A stretch of 64,000 nt of DNA. It comes from an uncultured Ruminococcus sp. (lineage in GTDB: Bacteria > Bacillota > Clostridia > Oscillospirales > Ruminococcaceae). Made by a program: the position numbers and the translations under genes. The stretch covers positions 1-64,000 of the forward strand of contig CAMKMD010000009.1 of assembly GCA_946413815.1 (NCBI GenBank). The letters run 5' to 3'. The notes under the pieces were generated by a model. It worked only from the letters and a program-made list of their open reading frames with translations, searched no databases and was not told where the DNA came from. This document shows positions 1 through 10,151 of this stretch, piece after piece; within the stretch, counting starts at the first letter, position 1; each line of letters opens with the position of its first letter.

Positions 1-546
1 CGGTTCCGTTGATTCAAATTATATCAGATATCACAATGAATGTCCTTACCGTTTCCTTACCGTTTCATTATTATATCCTTATCAATTTCTTATCATTTTC
101 TTATCTCTGCTACAATGATGCTGAGCCTTGATATTATCATGCTATCGTGACATATAACAGCGGAGCCGGTTGACTTCTGACCGTTCTTACGGTTCGTCTG
201 TGTATTTATAAGGATGGACGGTATGACATATATGATGTATATCAAAGACTTTTCACACCCTGCATCCGCCTGCTGAATCATGACAACATCGTCTCCGCTG
301 ATGCCGTCCACATCCTCGCAGTCAGTGATAGCAAGTGGACAAACGAGCACTCAAAAGAAAGACCTGCGTTCCCCGCAATGGGGAACACCGGCTTTTCTTC
401 TGTATTATAATCGCTGGCTATGGATTAGCTTAAGTCTCTCTTCTCTACGGAATAAGCCGGAAAGATCGTGTAGTTTGTAAGGCTTGTCATTGTATAGATC
501 TCTCCGTGTTTCTCCAGGTAGTGTTTTACGTTTTCGTACAAAGAGA

Positions 547-583
547 AAGCCGCTCACCCGGACTTCCCCGGGCAAACGGCTTA
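547..583. terminator. Hairpin terminator-like repeat (AAGCCG...CGGCTT)
   Basis: AAGCCGCTCACCCGGACTTCCCCGGGCAAACGGCTTA, similar to the element at 3030-3064. Confidence 0.5.
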
Positions 584-600
584 TAGGTTATGCTATTGGC

Positions 601-2718
601 TTATGCTGATTTTGAAAAGAAAACATCTGCTGTATCAGTACCGCCTGTAGATACATAAGCGTAGTATTCAAGTATAAGTGATGCATCGCTTGAATCCACA
701 AGGCCGTCATCGTTGATGTCAGCTACAGCTTTTATCTCGTCTGAGATTTCTCCTCCTCCGGTCGATACCTGTGCATAGAGCATAAGCACCTCGGAGGCAT
801 CTGAGGAATCGACAACGCCGTCTTTATTGATGTCACCGATTGCTGTTGTTTGCGTATCATTCTCGGTTTTATCTGTAGTTGATGCGGATGTTTCTGTGGC
901 TGTAGAAGTGGAAGAATCTGTTACTAATGAAGATGGAACAGTTGTTGTAGTGGTAGTCGAAACAGGTGATATTGTAGTAGTTGTTGAAGTCACGAAGTCT
1001 GATACTGCTGTTGTTGATTCATCAGGAATATCTATTATCAGTTCTCCATCATCATTTACTGAAATCGTACCATTTGACTTTATATATGGCAGATATCGTT
1101 TCAGTGTTGAAGTGCTGATGTACTTACCGAGTCCGTTCGTAAGCAAACCCGATGATTCAGCATAGACACTTACATCAGCACCTGTTATGGCGCCGGTAAT
1201 ATTTACCAGCTTTCCGCCTGGTATGTAAATACCGTTCTTTCCACCTTTAATGCTGATATTACCGCTAAGATTTACCGTACCATTTTTCGCGCACTTAAAG
1301 CCATAATCGTTATCACTTAATATCTTTCCGCCTGATATATTCACTACACAGTCCGAAGGAGAGCCGCAGACAGCTGCTCCAAGGTCTGAATGCATCTCTC
1401 CGTCTGTTATGTTGAGAGTACCGGCAAATGTATCAGCAAGCCATACTGAATACACGTTGTTTTTTCCGTTTTCAGCAGAGGAAGCCTTCAGTTTTCCGCC
1501 CATAATGTTTATGATGCCATCTTTGGTTCTTAAAGAAAGCGCATGACTGTAGTATCCGATGATCTCACCATCGTAAAAATCAAAATCTCCGTCATTGATC
1601 CTTACTGTAGCGCAGACCGTTTTCTTGTCATAGCCATATAAGTTTCCGCCATAAATAGCCAGTTTATTATATGAGGTTATAAGGTTTCTGTCCTCTGTAC
1701 AGATGATCGTACCTTTTTTCTGCGGATCACTGTCTCTGATTATAACATTACTTGTGCTGCTGCATATTATCTCAGGGATATTGACTGTATGACCGTTCAG
1801 ATCAAGATCAAGCATTCCGCTTATTGTAATATAGCTTTTAACGTCTACATCGCATTCAAGCTTATAAACACCTGCAACAGGCAGAATGTCAGTTCTTTTC
1901 CAAGCTCTTTCTTCACTTTCAATGAAATCCAGCCCGTTCTTCTTTGCGAAAGTCTCCGCAGCAGAATCCTTGAATCCGTAAATTGTATCTATTTTGCTGC
2001 CTCTGAGAGCATTTCCGTTTATCATGGTAACTCCCGAAGGAATAAACAGCGATGTAAAGGTTGTACCTGAAAATGCATCATTCTGTATTGCGGTTACTGA
2101 ATCAGGAATATCAACTTCCTTAAGCCTTACACAGTTCCTGAAAGCATTGCTGTATATTGCTGTTACAGACTGCGGAAGAACTACAGATTCAAGTTCCTTA
2201 CAATCCATAAACATACTGTTTGTATCCAGCATTGACACAGATTCGGGAATGACTATTGACTTGACAGCTGAACCGCTGAAAGCATACTGACCGATACTTG
2301 TTACTGAATCAGGAATGACGATGCTTGTAAGTGAAGTACAGTTTTCAAATGCATACTCGCCTATACCTTCAATTGATCCGGGCAATTCTATTGACCTGAT
2401 ATCACGGCATGAAGAAAACGCATAATTACCTATATGGGTTATTCCTTCTTCAATAATGACATTTTTAATCTGATTATAATTAACAAAAGGGTTCTCTCCC
2501 TCGCTATAGTCAGATATAGCGCCATTTCCGCTGATAGTCAGATTACCCGCATCGTCAATTGAATATACCGCACTAATACCGCAAGTTCCTGTGTTTGCTG
2601 ATAAATCCTCTGCTTCAACCGCTAAAGTTCCTGTTTTTTCATAAGTATTATAGTTAGAAATAGAGCAAGTAATAACAAGCGCACTAAGCATGGTTGAGAG
2701 TATTCTTTTTGAAATCAT
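601..2718 (-). CDS. Secreted BspA-type LRR protein with Thr-rich linker and C-terminal dockerin
   Basis: Signal peptide-like N-terminus; repeated 'I..YAF..C..L.SI.IPDSVT.IG' LRR motifs; Thr/Ser linker; two EF-hand dockerin repeats (GDINKDGVVDSSDASEVLMLYA / ADINDDGLVDSSDASLILEYYAYVSTGG). Confidence 0.9.
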   Translation of the reverse strand: MISKRILSTMLSALVITCSISNYNTYEKTGTLAVEAEDLSANTGTCGISAVYSIDDAGNLTISGNGAISDYSEGENPFVNYNQIKNVIIEEGITHIGNYAFSSCRDIRSIELPGSIEGIGEYAFENCTSLTSIVIPDSVTSIGQYAFSGSAVKSIVIPESVSMLDTNSMFMDCKELESVVLPQSVTAIYSNAFRNCVRLKEVDIPDSVTAIQNDAFSGTTFTSLFIPSGVTMINGNALRGSKIDTIYGFKDSAAETFAKKNGLDFIESEERAWKRTDILPVAGVYKLECDVDVKSYITISGMLDLDLNGHTVNIPEIICSSTSNVIIRDSDPQKKGTIICTEDRNLITSYNKLAIYGGNLYGYDKKTVCATVRINDGDFDFYDGEIIGYYSHALSLRTKDGIINIMGGKLKASSAENGKNNVYSVWLADTFAGTLNITDGEMHSDLGAAVCGSPSDCVVNISGGKILSDNDYGFKCAKNGTVNLSGNISIKGGKNGIYIPGGKLVNITGAITGADVSVYAESSGLLTNGLGKYISTSTLKRYLPYIKSNGTISVNDDGELIIDIPDESTTAVSDFVTSTTTTISPVSTTTTTTVPSSLVTDSSTSTATETSASTTDKTENDTQTTAIGDINKDGVVDSSDASEVLMLYAQVSTGGGEISDEIKAVADINDDGLVDSSDASLILEYYAYVSTGGTDTADVFFSKSA

Positions 2719-2862
2719 AATAAGCCTCCTGTTACAGATTATAATATGTAATTATATTATACCACAAATAAAAATAATAACAAGGATTTCCATAAAAATC
2801 TGCAGGCATGGTCATTAGGAAGGCACTTTAAGTGTATGTCGTATTTAATGAACCACTCCCCC

Positions 2863-3018
2863 GTTGATACAAATAGCAACGTTGATACTTGTATCAACGA
2901 GCTAAGAGAAAGCCGTATTTTCGGCATTTTTTACGTTGCTACAAGTATCAACTCTTCATCAGAAGCCCCTGTAAGCTCCGAATACTGTTATAATAGTATG
3001 GTTGATATTTGTATCAAC
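2863..3018. repeat. Cluster of four 18-bp palindromes GTTGATAC-NN-GTATCAAC
   Basis: GTTGATACAAATAGCAAC (2863-2880), GTTGATACTTGTATCAAC (2881-2898), GTTGCTACAAGTATCAAC (2935-2952), GTTGATATTTGTATCAAC (3001-3018); a perfect copy also lies at 57358-57375. Confidence 0.85.
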
Positions 3019-3246
3019 GTATAAAGAGAGAGCCGTTCACTCTGATTTCTCGGGCGAACGGCTTATATGTTATCGCCGCCGATCGGTGCGGTGATTCGTA
3101 AGCGTAAAACGTCCTCGTCTTACGTTTGCATCAGATCCAACACGATAAAAATATCAGGCTCACCTTGGTGAGTCTGTTTCTTTGATACTATGTATCGGCG
3201 GTTTACACTTACGATTGAACAAAACAGAATATAGTAATTTGTGCAA

Positions 3247-3283
3247 TAAAACCGCTGCCCGTTTTAGGCGGACAGCGGCTTCA
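3247..3283. terminator. Rho-independent terminator-like hairpin (CCGCTGCCC...GGACAGCGG)
   Basis: ACCGCTGCCCGTTTTAGGCGGACAGCGGCTT; near-identical copy at 5585-5617, each downstream of or between minus-strand genes. Confidence 0.6.
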
Positions 3284-3310
3284 TCATGATTTCTTTCTGT
3301 CGGGTATTGT

Positions 3311-5431
3311 TCATTCAAGAGTAAGGATGCCTACATCCACCTTCTGTATAGTTGTGGCGTCGCCGCCGGTGAGACCCTTTGAGCCATCCACATCTGCAAG
3401 CTCCTGCTCCTTTTCCGTCATTGGGTATTTGCCCTGATTTGCGATGAACTGGAGAACCTTTACGGCATCGGCTACTGTAACCTTGCCGTCGCTGTTGGCG
3501 TCGCCCTTTACATCGCTCTCAGATACAGCCGCAGGAGCAGCCTCCGTTGGTTCAGTACCTGCCGTTTCTGAGACAGTAAATGTGACGGGTATCTCCTCGT
3601 CACTGTATTCTGACCTGACTACAAATTTCTCGGTACCTTCTGATTTCGCCCTGAACTCGTAGAAATTACGGTCGCCGTCTTCTCTGACGAACCTGCATGA
3701 TACGATGCCGTTATCCGTCACATTATCAACATATGACCACCAGCCCGGTACGCAGACGACTATGCTGTTGTCCGGCATAAGGGTGTAGCCTTCTACGTTG
3801 AACTCCGAAATTGTGATATCTCTTTCGTCCTTTACCTCCACATACTCCCCTGTTTTACTATCCCTGCAGTGGAGGGTAGCGCACTCCGGTATTATAGGCC
3901 TTTCTCCAAGGTTCTGCCATGAAGAAAATGTTCCGTCATACCAGACGTCCCTGAGGGCAGGAGTGCTGAGGAACAGGTATTTTCCGCAATTTACCAGCTT
4001 ATCGGAAAAATACACATCAGTCAGACCGCCACAGTCTCTGATAGCTGAGCCGCTTATATCCGTTACGAACTTATCGAATGTGATAGATTCGATATGCGGA
4101 TTGCCACTGAAGGTATTGTCTTTTATCTCTGTCACTCCGCCATACTCGCCTCTTCCTATATAAACATCACCCCAGCAGCCGCTGTCAGAAGCACTGTATG
4201 GCCATCTGTCAAGATAGGGGTCGGTCAATTCATTTTCCTCATAGTGCATTTTAACGCCATCCGGGATAGCAATATTCGAAAAGAACTTATTCCACTCTCT
4301 TTCAGTACCGCTGTACCAGATATCTGTAAGCGCCGTACAGTCAAGGAATACCTCGCAGCTTGCAGTAAAGGGAAAACGGGGTATGTATATCTCTGTTATC
4401 TTGTCGCAGCCCTCAAAGGCGCCGTCGGCGATCTCTGTTATGAACCATTTTGGTTCGCAGGGTGTATATATCGGTATTTCAAGTCTCAAAGTCCCTTCAA
4501 CCTCGGGAGAGACTTTATCAACAGTCACATCTGTGTAGTGATAGGAGAAGATGAAATCGCCTCTTGTGTCCTTAGTCGGATATGAGCTGTTGAAGCGGAT
4601 GCTTTTCAGATAATCGTTGCCTTCTCCGATTTTAACCTTCTCCCAGTCCTCCTCACTTCCCGCATATCTGACATAGCCAATAAAGCCCGTGGACCAGGGG
4701 CCGTCAGCGTCAGTCCTGAATACATTTCTGCCTATCTCCTTCAGCGTGGAAGGCAGGAAGATCTGCTCGGGGAAAAAGCCGGAAAAGGCTCCGTCTCCTA
4801 TGTACTCAAGGCCCTCCGGAAAAGCTATGGCGCGTATATCAGTCCATGTCTCTGACAGCAGCCACGGTGCTATGCGGACAGCACCCTCGGGTATCTCAAG
4901 CATTATCGTGTTCCTGACATCTACAACTGTACCGTTTATTATCATGACATCCTTGTCATCAAAGAAAAACTCACCGGCAGGAGTATCACTGAGGAATTCT
5001 GCCCCGATATCCGTGATGCCCTCCGGAAGTACTATCTCAGCAAGCGACTTACAGGATGCAAAGGCCATATAGCCTATCCTTTCAACGCTGTCAGGAATGA
5101 CAACCTTTGTTATCCCGCTATTGCCGAAGAAGGCCTCGTCATCGATGACTGTTACCGGAAGTCTGACTGAACCGCCGTTCTCATCGGGGAATTCTACTGT
5201 CTCCGGTATGATGACCTCGCCCCTTGCCTTGAACTGCTCTCCGCATACAGCTGCATGGTCTTCGCAGCGCACATACTTTACGCCGTCAGCCATGAGGTCA
5301 TAGTGTATTTCCTCTTCGTCAACTGCATTGGTCGATATGATGCTGTCTGTCCGGCTTGTCACATATGCCGGCATTGCTGTTACTGTCATTGCAGCCGCAA
5401 TTAAAGCGGCGATGATCCTGTTTGTTCTCAT
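3311..5431 (-). CDS. Secreted LRR (BspA-type) protein with C-terminal dockerin
   Basis: Signal peptide (MRTNRIIAALIAAAMTVTAMPAY); LRR motifs; C-terminal GDANSDGKVTVADAVKVLQFIANQ dockerin. Confidence 0.9.
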   Translation of the reverse strand: MRTNRIIAALIAAAMTVTAMPAYVTSRTDSIISTNAVDEEEIHYDLMADGVKYVRCEDHAAVCGEQFKARGEVIIPETVEFPDENGGSVRLPVTVIDDEAFFGNSGITKVVIPDSVERIGYMAFASCKSLAEIVLPEGITDIGAEFLSDTPAGEFFFDDKDVMIINGTVVDVRNTIMLEIPEGAVRIAPWLLSETWTDIRAIAFPEGLEYIGDGAFSGFFPEQIFLPSTLKEIGRNVFRTDADGPWSTGFIGYVRYAGSEEDWEKVKIGEGNDYLKSIRFNSSYPTKDTRGDFIFSYHYTDVTVDKVSPEVEGTLRLEIPIYTPCEPKWFITEIADGAFEGCDKITEIYIPRFPFTASCEVFLDCTALTDIWYSGTEREWNKFFSNIAIPDGVKMHYEENELTDPYLDRWPYSASDSGCWGDVYIGRGEYGGVTEIKDNTFSGNPHIESITFDKFVTDISGSAIRDCGGLTDVYFSDKLVNCGKYLFLSTPALRDVWYDGTFSSWQNLGERPIIPECATLHCRDSKTGEYVEVKDERDITISEFNVEGYTLMPDNSIVVCVPGWWSYVDNVTDNGIVSCRFVREDGDRNFYEFRAKSEGTEKFVVRSEYSDEEIPVTFTVSETAGTEPTEAAPAAVSESDVKGDANSDGKVTVADAVKVLQFIANQGKYPMTEKEQELADVDGSKGLTGGDATTIQKVDVGILTLE

Positions 5432-5584
5432 AATTGATTTCCTCCCGAATAATATTACCATGACGGGACTCTTGTCCCATCATCTATTATAACTTAGAAG
5501 GCGGCTCTCATGTGCGGTTCCGGGAAATTATTTACTATTTTTTGTATACATGAACAAAAACAGACACTATTATTTGTACAATAA

Positions 5585-5617
5585 AACCGCTGCCCCTTTT
5601 TAGGCGGACAGCGGCTT
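5585..5617. terminator. Terminator-like hairpin, copy of 3247-3283
   Basis: ACCGCTGCCCCTTTTTAGGCGGACAGCGGCTTT. Confidence 0.6.
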
Positions 5618-5746
5618 TATGTATATCATGTTTTCTCTTCTGCCAGATTTGGAATGTCCAATTTACTCCATCAAGTTTCCTGGAGTATATTATACATCAT
5701 TGGACAGCGGGAGGGAAGACGCGGAATATTTTACTCTTACGATGTT

Positions 5747-8700
5747 TCAATCCGTATACTGTGTATTATCTAAGATCATCTCATTCTTTTTGGGGTCAAA
5801 CCATTTCGGAAATAAAGTTTTACTTCCATTTATTGTTTTATCAGTATTATACTTTGCACCTCTGAAATAATGATTTCCATTGAGACCAGCAAAATCAATA
5901 CCTCTTAAATCAGCTCCTCTTAGATCAGCATTCTCAAAACTGGAGCAATATATAACCGCTCCTTTCAGTTTAGCATCTCTCAAATCTGATTCCTTAAATG
6001 ATACCCTTTCAATTTCAGAAGCAGTAAGGTCAACATTGCGTAAATCAGCACCAACAAATGATACGCCAATCAACGAAGCACCTTTCATATCAGCCATTTT
6101 CATTTTAGCTTCATCAAATCGTGAATATTTTATGGTAGCTCCCTTAAGAATTGCGCTTTCCATGTTTACATTGTTGGAACCCATACCTTTCTCATCGTTT
6201 TCAGGCATTATCGCTTCATTATCAATAAGCGCGCCGCTAAGCTCTGCCTTTGACATATTGGCATTTGCCAAACAGCAACTATATAGTTTCATACCACGGA
6301 TGTCAATTCCTTCAAAACACCAATTCGAAAAATCATAGTATGTCTCATAACTCATATCCAGCAATTCTCTAAAACAAGCATCAAACCCATTTTTAGATTT
6401 GTTATCACAATTGTAATCATAACCATTTAATACTTTATAAGGCTCATTTCTGTAATCCATCAATGTAAGCAGTTTTATAAGATTTGAGAAACAGATTCTC
6501 TTAAACATATATTCATCTGTATGCGCTCTGTATTCGCTAATTCCTTTATCAAGAGCGAACTGATGATATATCTCAAATCTTTTTATTCCATCAAAAACAC
6601 ATTCGTAAAATTTTTCTTTATCTACAGTTTTCGAATTTATTATCATTTCAGCTAGATATCTCATTATATCAAGCTCAATGTATGTATATCTAAAAGCCTG
6701 TACTATTCTCTGCCATATATCTTCGTATGAACATTCCGTAGTCATATCTTTGAAATAGTCTTCATACAACTTAACAGCAGCAAAATATTCATATACTGTC
6801 TTATGCACAAACTCAATGCTCAGACCACTTTCATCACTTCTAGCAAACTGAAATACAGACAGATACTCGGTGTTATCAATATTGAAATCAATCTCTTCTC
6901 CGCTTTTTGACTGATCCATGCCGAGCAATCTACAAGTCATTTTCTGTGCAGCATCGATACAGCTATATGAACTATCATCTGTATCTGACAATATCAGACT
7001 TCCGCTTATTGCCATCTGATGAGCCAGCTCCTTCGTATACTGCCAATATACTTTTCTTTTCAGATTCTCCCCATCTTCGACAAAAGCATCATCATCGCCA
7101 AACAAACTTGTATGTTCTCTATAAAGCAAGGATCTAAAAGCCTCGTTATAAATTTTAACTATGCTGGAATTCATAGAAAAATCTACATTGGCATGCGCTG
7201 CGATGTACAGAATCACAGGCACACAGAACACTTTTTTTCTCTCATCTTCATCATGCAGGGTTCCGTAAAAATCCCGGAACCTATCACACCAATAGAAAGC
7301 ATTCAGACCTTTAAGATTGCAGTATTTGTCACACCAGCTGTTCATATCATCTTCATTCCATTTTAGCTTTTCAATGGCAAGATGAGATTCTTTCCTTACA
7401 CAACCATAATGCGTAGTTTCACGCGATGTAATAAGCAACTTGTAGTGCTTCGGTTGATGAATCTTAAGCTTTGAAAATAGCTTTTCCATATCAAATTCCG
7501 GACACAAAACAGCAAGTTCGTCCAGTCCATCCAGAATGAATAGATCATTGTCATATTTTATTTGCATATCACTTGGAGCAAATATCTTCTCTATTAATTC
7601 TCTGATTGATCCATATTTAAAACCTTCAAGAATGCTAACACATCCCCTTAGCGCTTTGATATGTACCTTATCCAGCGGAATATCAAACAGCTTATCAGCA
7701 TCATTAACAATGTCTTTACCAACAGCATCAGCCATGATTTTAGAGCACAGACTGCTCTTGCCGATTCCAGCTGAACCAAGAACAAGCAGAGTCTGATGTT
7801 CATCATCATTTTTGTACCATTCATTTATGACCTCTGATGCTTTCTTGACGCTGTCCTCTACGCTCGGGTCGACGTATATGCGGCCAAGTGTAAGCCTTCT
7901 GTTATCTTCTTCAAAAAATAGCGGCTCTAAGTATGCATCGATATATGCAGTATTGTCTGCCTTTATGGGCAGATTATCAATCGCACTCTTAACTTTGTCA
8001 ATCTTCTGATTAGTTTCAACTATTTTATCCTCAATCCAGACAGCATTCTTTTTAAGGTAATCAAGTATCTCCTTCTCTTCCTTGAGTCTTTCAAGCTCTT
8101 CAAATGATTCACGCAGTTTTGGATCTTTTAGGATATCCTCTTTATATTTGCTCTGAATCTCTCCGGCAACTTTAATGATATTTGCCAGTTCTTCATCCGT
8201 GGGATTCTGAGTATATCCTAATTCCTTGTAGATATATACGATCGAATCCTTATCAAGAAAATCTATGTTTTTCTGTGCGTTACTAAGCGCTACATAAAGC
8301 ACATCGCTCTTCTCCCTGCACCTGTCAAAGTATAGCCTGAAATGAAAATACTTCAGACCTTTGTCTCTGTTTTTTCCTTTATTAAGTGCCTCCCTAAGTC
8401 TCTTTTCATACAACGATTCAAACTGTTTCTGAACCGATTTATCTGAAAACAGCTTGTTTTCTGCTATGTCCTTTAGCATTCCGGGAACAACAGCAACAAA
8501 TAAGCCGACTACTGCGATTAACGAAACACTTGATACTCCCGCTATCGCTGATAAGACTATAACACCTTTTTTTATAGTCTCACTCTTCGCAGCATATTCC
8601 GCCACATCGATTCCAGCCTTAGCAAGAGTTTTAATTGTAAAACTATCAGAAAGTGATAGACTAATCTTCTCCCCCCCTTTAAATTCGATATTCTCATGAC

Positions 8701-8800
8701 AATTCGCACATTCGTAAGTACCTTTCTTCGTAAGCGGCAAAAAGACAGTATACCCACATTCCGGACAAACCAGTTCGTTCATCAGTTTAGTAGTTCCCAT
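5747..8800 (-). CDS. NACHT-type STAND NTPase with N-terminal zinc ribbon, TM segment and C-terminal pentapeptide repeats
   Basis: CPECGY...CANCH zinc ribbon; hydrophobic segment VSLIAVVGLFVAVVPGML; Walker A GSAGIGKSS; Walker B LFILDGLDEL; C-terminal A(D/N)L-type pentapeptides (ADLRNVDLTASEIERVSFKESDLRDAKLKGAV...). Confidence 0.8.
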   Translation of the reverse strand: MGTTKLMNELVCPECGYTVFLPLTKKGTYECANCHENIEFKGGEKISLSLSDSFTIKTLAKAGIDVAEYAAKSETIKKGVIVLSAIAGVSSVSLIAVVGLFVAVVPGMLKDIAENKLFSDKSVQKQFESLYEKRLREALNKGKNRDKGLKYFHFRLYFDRCREKSDVLYVALSNAQKNIDFLDKDSIVYIYKELGYTQNPTDEELANIIKVAGEIQSKYKEDILKDPKLRESFEELERLKEEKEILDYLKKNAVWIEDKIVETNQKIDKVKSAIDNLPIKADNTAYIDAYLEPLFFEEDNRRLTLGRIYVDPSVEDSVKKASEVINEWYKNDDEHQTLLVLGSAGIGKSSLCSKIMADAVGKDIVNDADKLFDIPLDKVHIKALRGCVSILEGFKYGSIRELIEKIFAPSDMQIKYDNDLFILDGLDELAVLCPEFDMEKLFSKLKIHQPKHYKLLITSRETTHYGCVRKESHLAIEKLKWNEDDMNSWCDKYCNLKGLNAFYWCDRFRDFYGTLHDEDERKKVFCVPVILYIAAHANVDFSMNSSIVKIYNEAFRSLLYREHTSLFGDDDAFVEDGENLKRKVYWQYTKELAHQMAISGSLILSDTDDSSYSCIDAAQKMTCRLLGMDQSKSGEEIDFNIDNTEYLSVFQFARSDESGLSIEFVHKTVYEYFAAVKLYEDYFKDMTTECSYEDIWQRIVQAFRYTYIELDIMRYLAEMIINSKTVDKEKFYECVFDGIKRFEIYHQFALDKGISEYRAHTDEYMFKRICFSNLIKLLTLMDYRNEPYKVLNGYDYNCDNKSKNGFDACFRELLDMSYETYYDFSNWCFEGIDIRGMKLYSCCLANANMSKAELSGALIDNEAIMPENDEKGMGSNNVNMESAILKGATIKYSRFDEAKMKMADMKGASLIGVSFVGADLRNVDLTASEIERVSFKESDLRDAKLKGAVIYCSSFENADLRGADLRGIDFAGLNGNHYFRGAKYNTDKTINGSKTLFPKWFDPKKNEMILDNTQYTD

Positions 8801-8836
8801 TTTTATTCCTCATTTCGTATGTATTTTAAGTCAGCC

Positions 8837-8858
8837 GTATCCCCGCAAACGCGGGGAC
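8837..8858. other. GC-rich hairpin GTATCCCCGCAAACGCGGGGAC, resembling a single type I-E CRISPR repeat core
   Basis: Perfect stem CCCCGC/GCGGGG; single copy only. Confidence 0.4.
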
Positions 8859-9033
8859 GATTTCATAGTTCACGTTTCTTGCTGATGAGTCTCAGCAGTT
8901 GTTAACAGTATATCACATTTTTGTTGAAAAATCAAGGAAGACATCCGATAGATTGTATTCCCTACACTAAAAAAGAGAGCAGTTCATTGACTACTCCCCT
9001 TCTGTACGCTCTACGATAGATGTCCTAACCCCT

Positions 9034-9609
9034 TTAACAAGTGCAACTACTATTTTGAACCTGCTCCGAAATATCATTCCGGCACAGATCATCGGTCACT
9101 GTCCGGAAAATGCCTTTTCTCACAAATAGCACCGTCCCGGTCAGGATCAGCGCAAGTGCCGCAAAGCTTACAATCACAGGACTTCCGTACCATGAGAAAA
9201 CATCAAGGAACTGTGTTGCATCCTCCGCCGCAGGTGCCTTGCTGTGAATGTACAATACAGGTATGAAAAACCATGCCAGTAATGATCCAAGGGGTATCAG
9301 GCATATATAAAGGCTTATCATGTGATACAGCCTGCCGGCTTTCCTGCTGTTATAGAACAGCATACAGATGAAAGATACGAGCAGCGGAAACAGCGTACCG
9401 TTAGCATCACGCCACATGGCCATATAGTCCGTATAACAGCCGCCTTCATATGAAACATGAGCCTGCATGATACTGAATTCTGTTATCCTTGAACCGGCCA
9501 GAAGCATAACCATTGCATGACCGCTTTCGTGCAGGATAATATACAATATGACCGCTGCCGGAAACAGACATAACACCATAAGGAGTTTCTTCCTTTTCAT
9601 AACCATCAC
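9034..9609 (-). CDS. Membrane-embedded zinc metallopeptidase-like protein (HExxH, M50-like)
   Basis: Multiple TM segments and LHESGHAMVMLLAGSRITEF motif. Confidence 0.6.
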   Translation of the reverse strand: MMVMKRKKLLMVLCLFPAAVILYIILHESGHAMVMLLAGSRITEFSIMQAHVSYEGGCYTDYMAMWRDANGTLFPLLVSFICMLFYNSRKAGRLYHMISLYICLIPLGSLLAWFFIPVLYIHSKAPAAEDATQFLDVFSWYGSPVIVSFAALALILTGTVLFVRKGIFRTVTDDLCRNDISEQVQNSSCTC

Positions 9610-10151
9610 CTCAGTGTTATGATCCTGATCTCAAAGGTCTGACTTGTATCACAGTCTGCTCCGGTAAATACAAAACCGTCAAAGGTGTTGCCGTTATCTA
9701 TCTGAATCTTCTCGGCTGACTTGTCCATCTGCCATACCGCCTCCTGAAACGCATAGGCGTCCGTGAAGTATTCGCTGCTTATGGTATAGATGCCCGTCTC
9801 TTTGAGATCAAATACCAGTTCCTGATCAGCCTTGTCACCTGTCACATAAGCTGCAACTCCTCCGTCCGGTTCAATGATCTTTACAAGTGTCAGAAAGCTG
9901 TATTCCTCGCTTTCATCTCCCCATCTGATATTCATTCTGCATTTTGTTGCATTCTCGTTTCTGAAGGTGACTCCGGAGGCCGTGACCTCGGTTTTACCGT
10001 CGGAAATACGTATCCTGTCCGTATATCCAAGTGATATTCGATCACATATCTTCTCCCCTGTGAAGGCGAGATAGCCGAACAATACGGCAAATCCAACAAA
10101 AGCCGCAGTTCCCGCAGCAAACAATGCCTTTCTGATCTTCTTATTCATCAT
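9606..10151 (-). CDS. Membrane-anchored hypothetical protein
   Basis: N-terminal TM; overlaps neighbouring genes by a few bases (operon). Confidence 0.6.
   Translation of the reverse strand: MMNKKIRKALFAAGTAAFVGFAVLFGYLAFTGEKICDRISLGYTDRIRISDGKTEVTASGVTFRNENATKCRMNIRWGDESEEYSFLTLVKIIEPDGGVAAYVTGDKADQELVFDLKETGIYTISSEYFTDAYAFQEAVWQMDKSAEKIQIDNGNTFDGFVFTGADCDTSQTFEIRIITLR

Noticed and set aside
827-1165. Plus-strand 112-aa Val-rich ORF
   Set aside because: Antisense of the Thr-rich linker of the 601-2718 LRR-dockerin gene; composition artefact.
8837-8858. CRISPR array
   Set aside because: Only one repeat-like hairpin; no spacers or second repeat, and no cas genes in the window.
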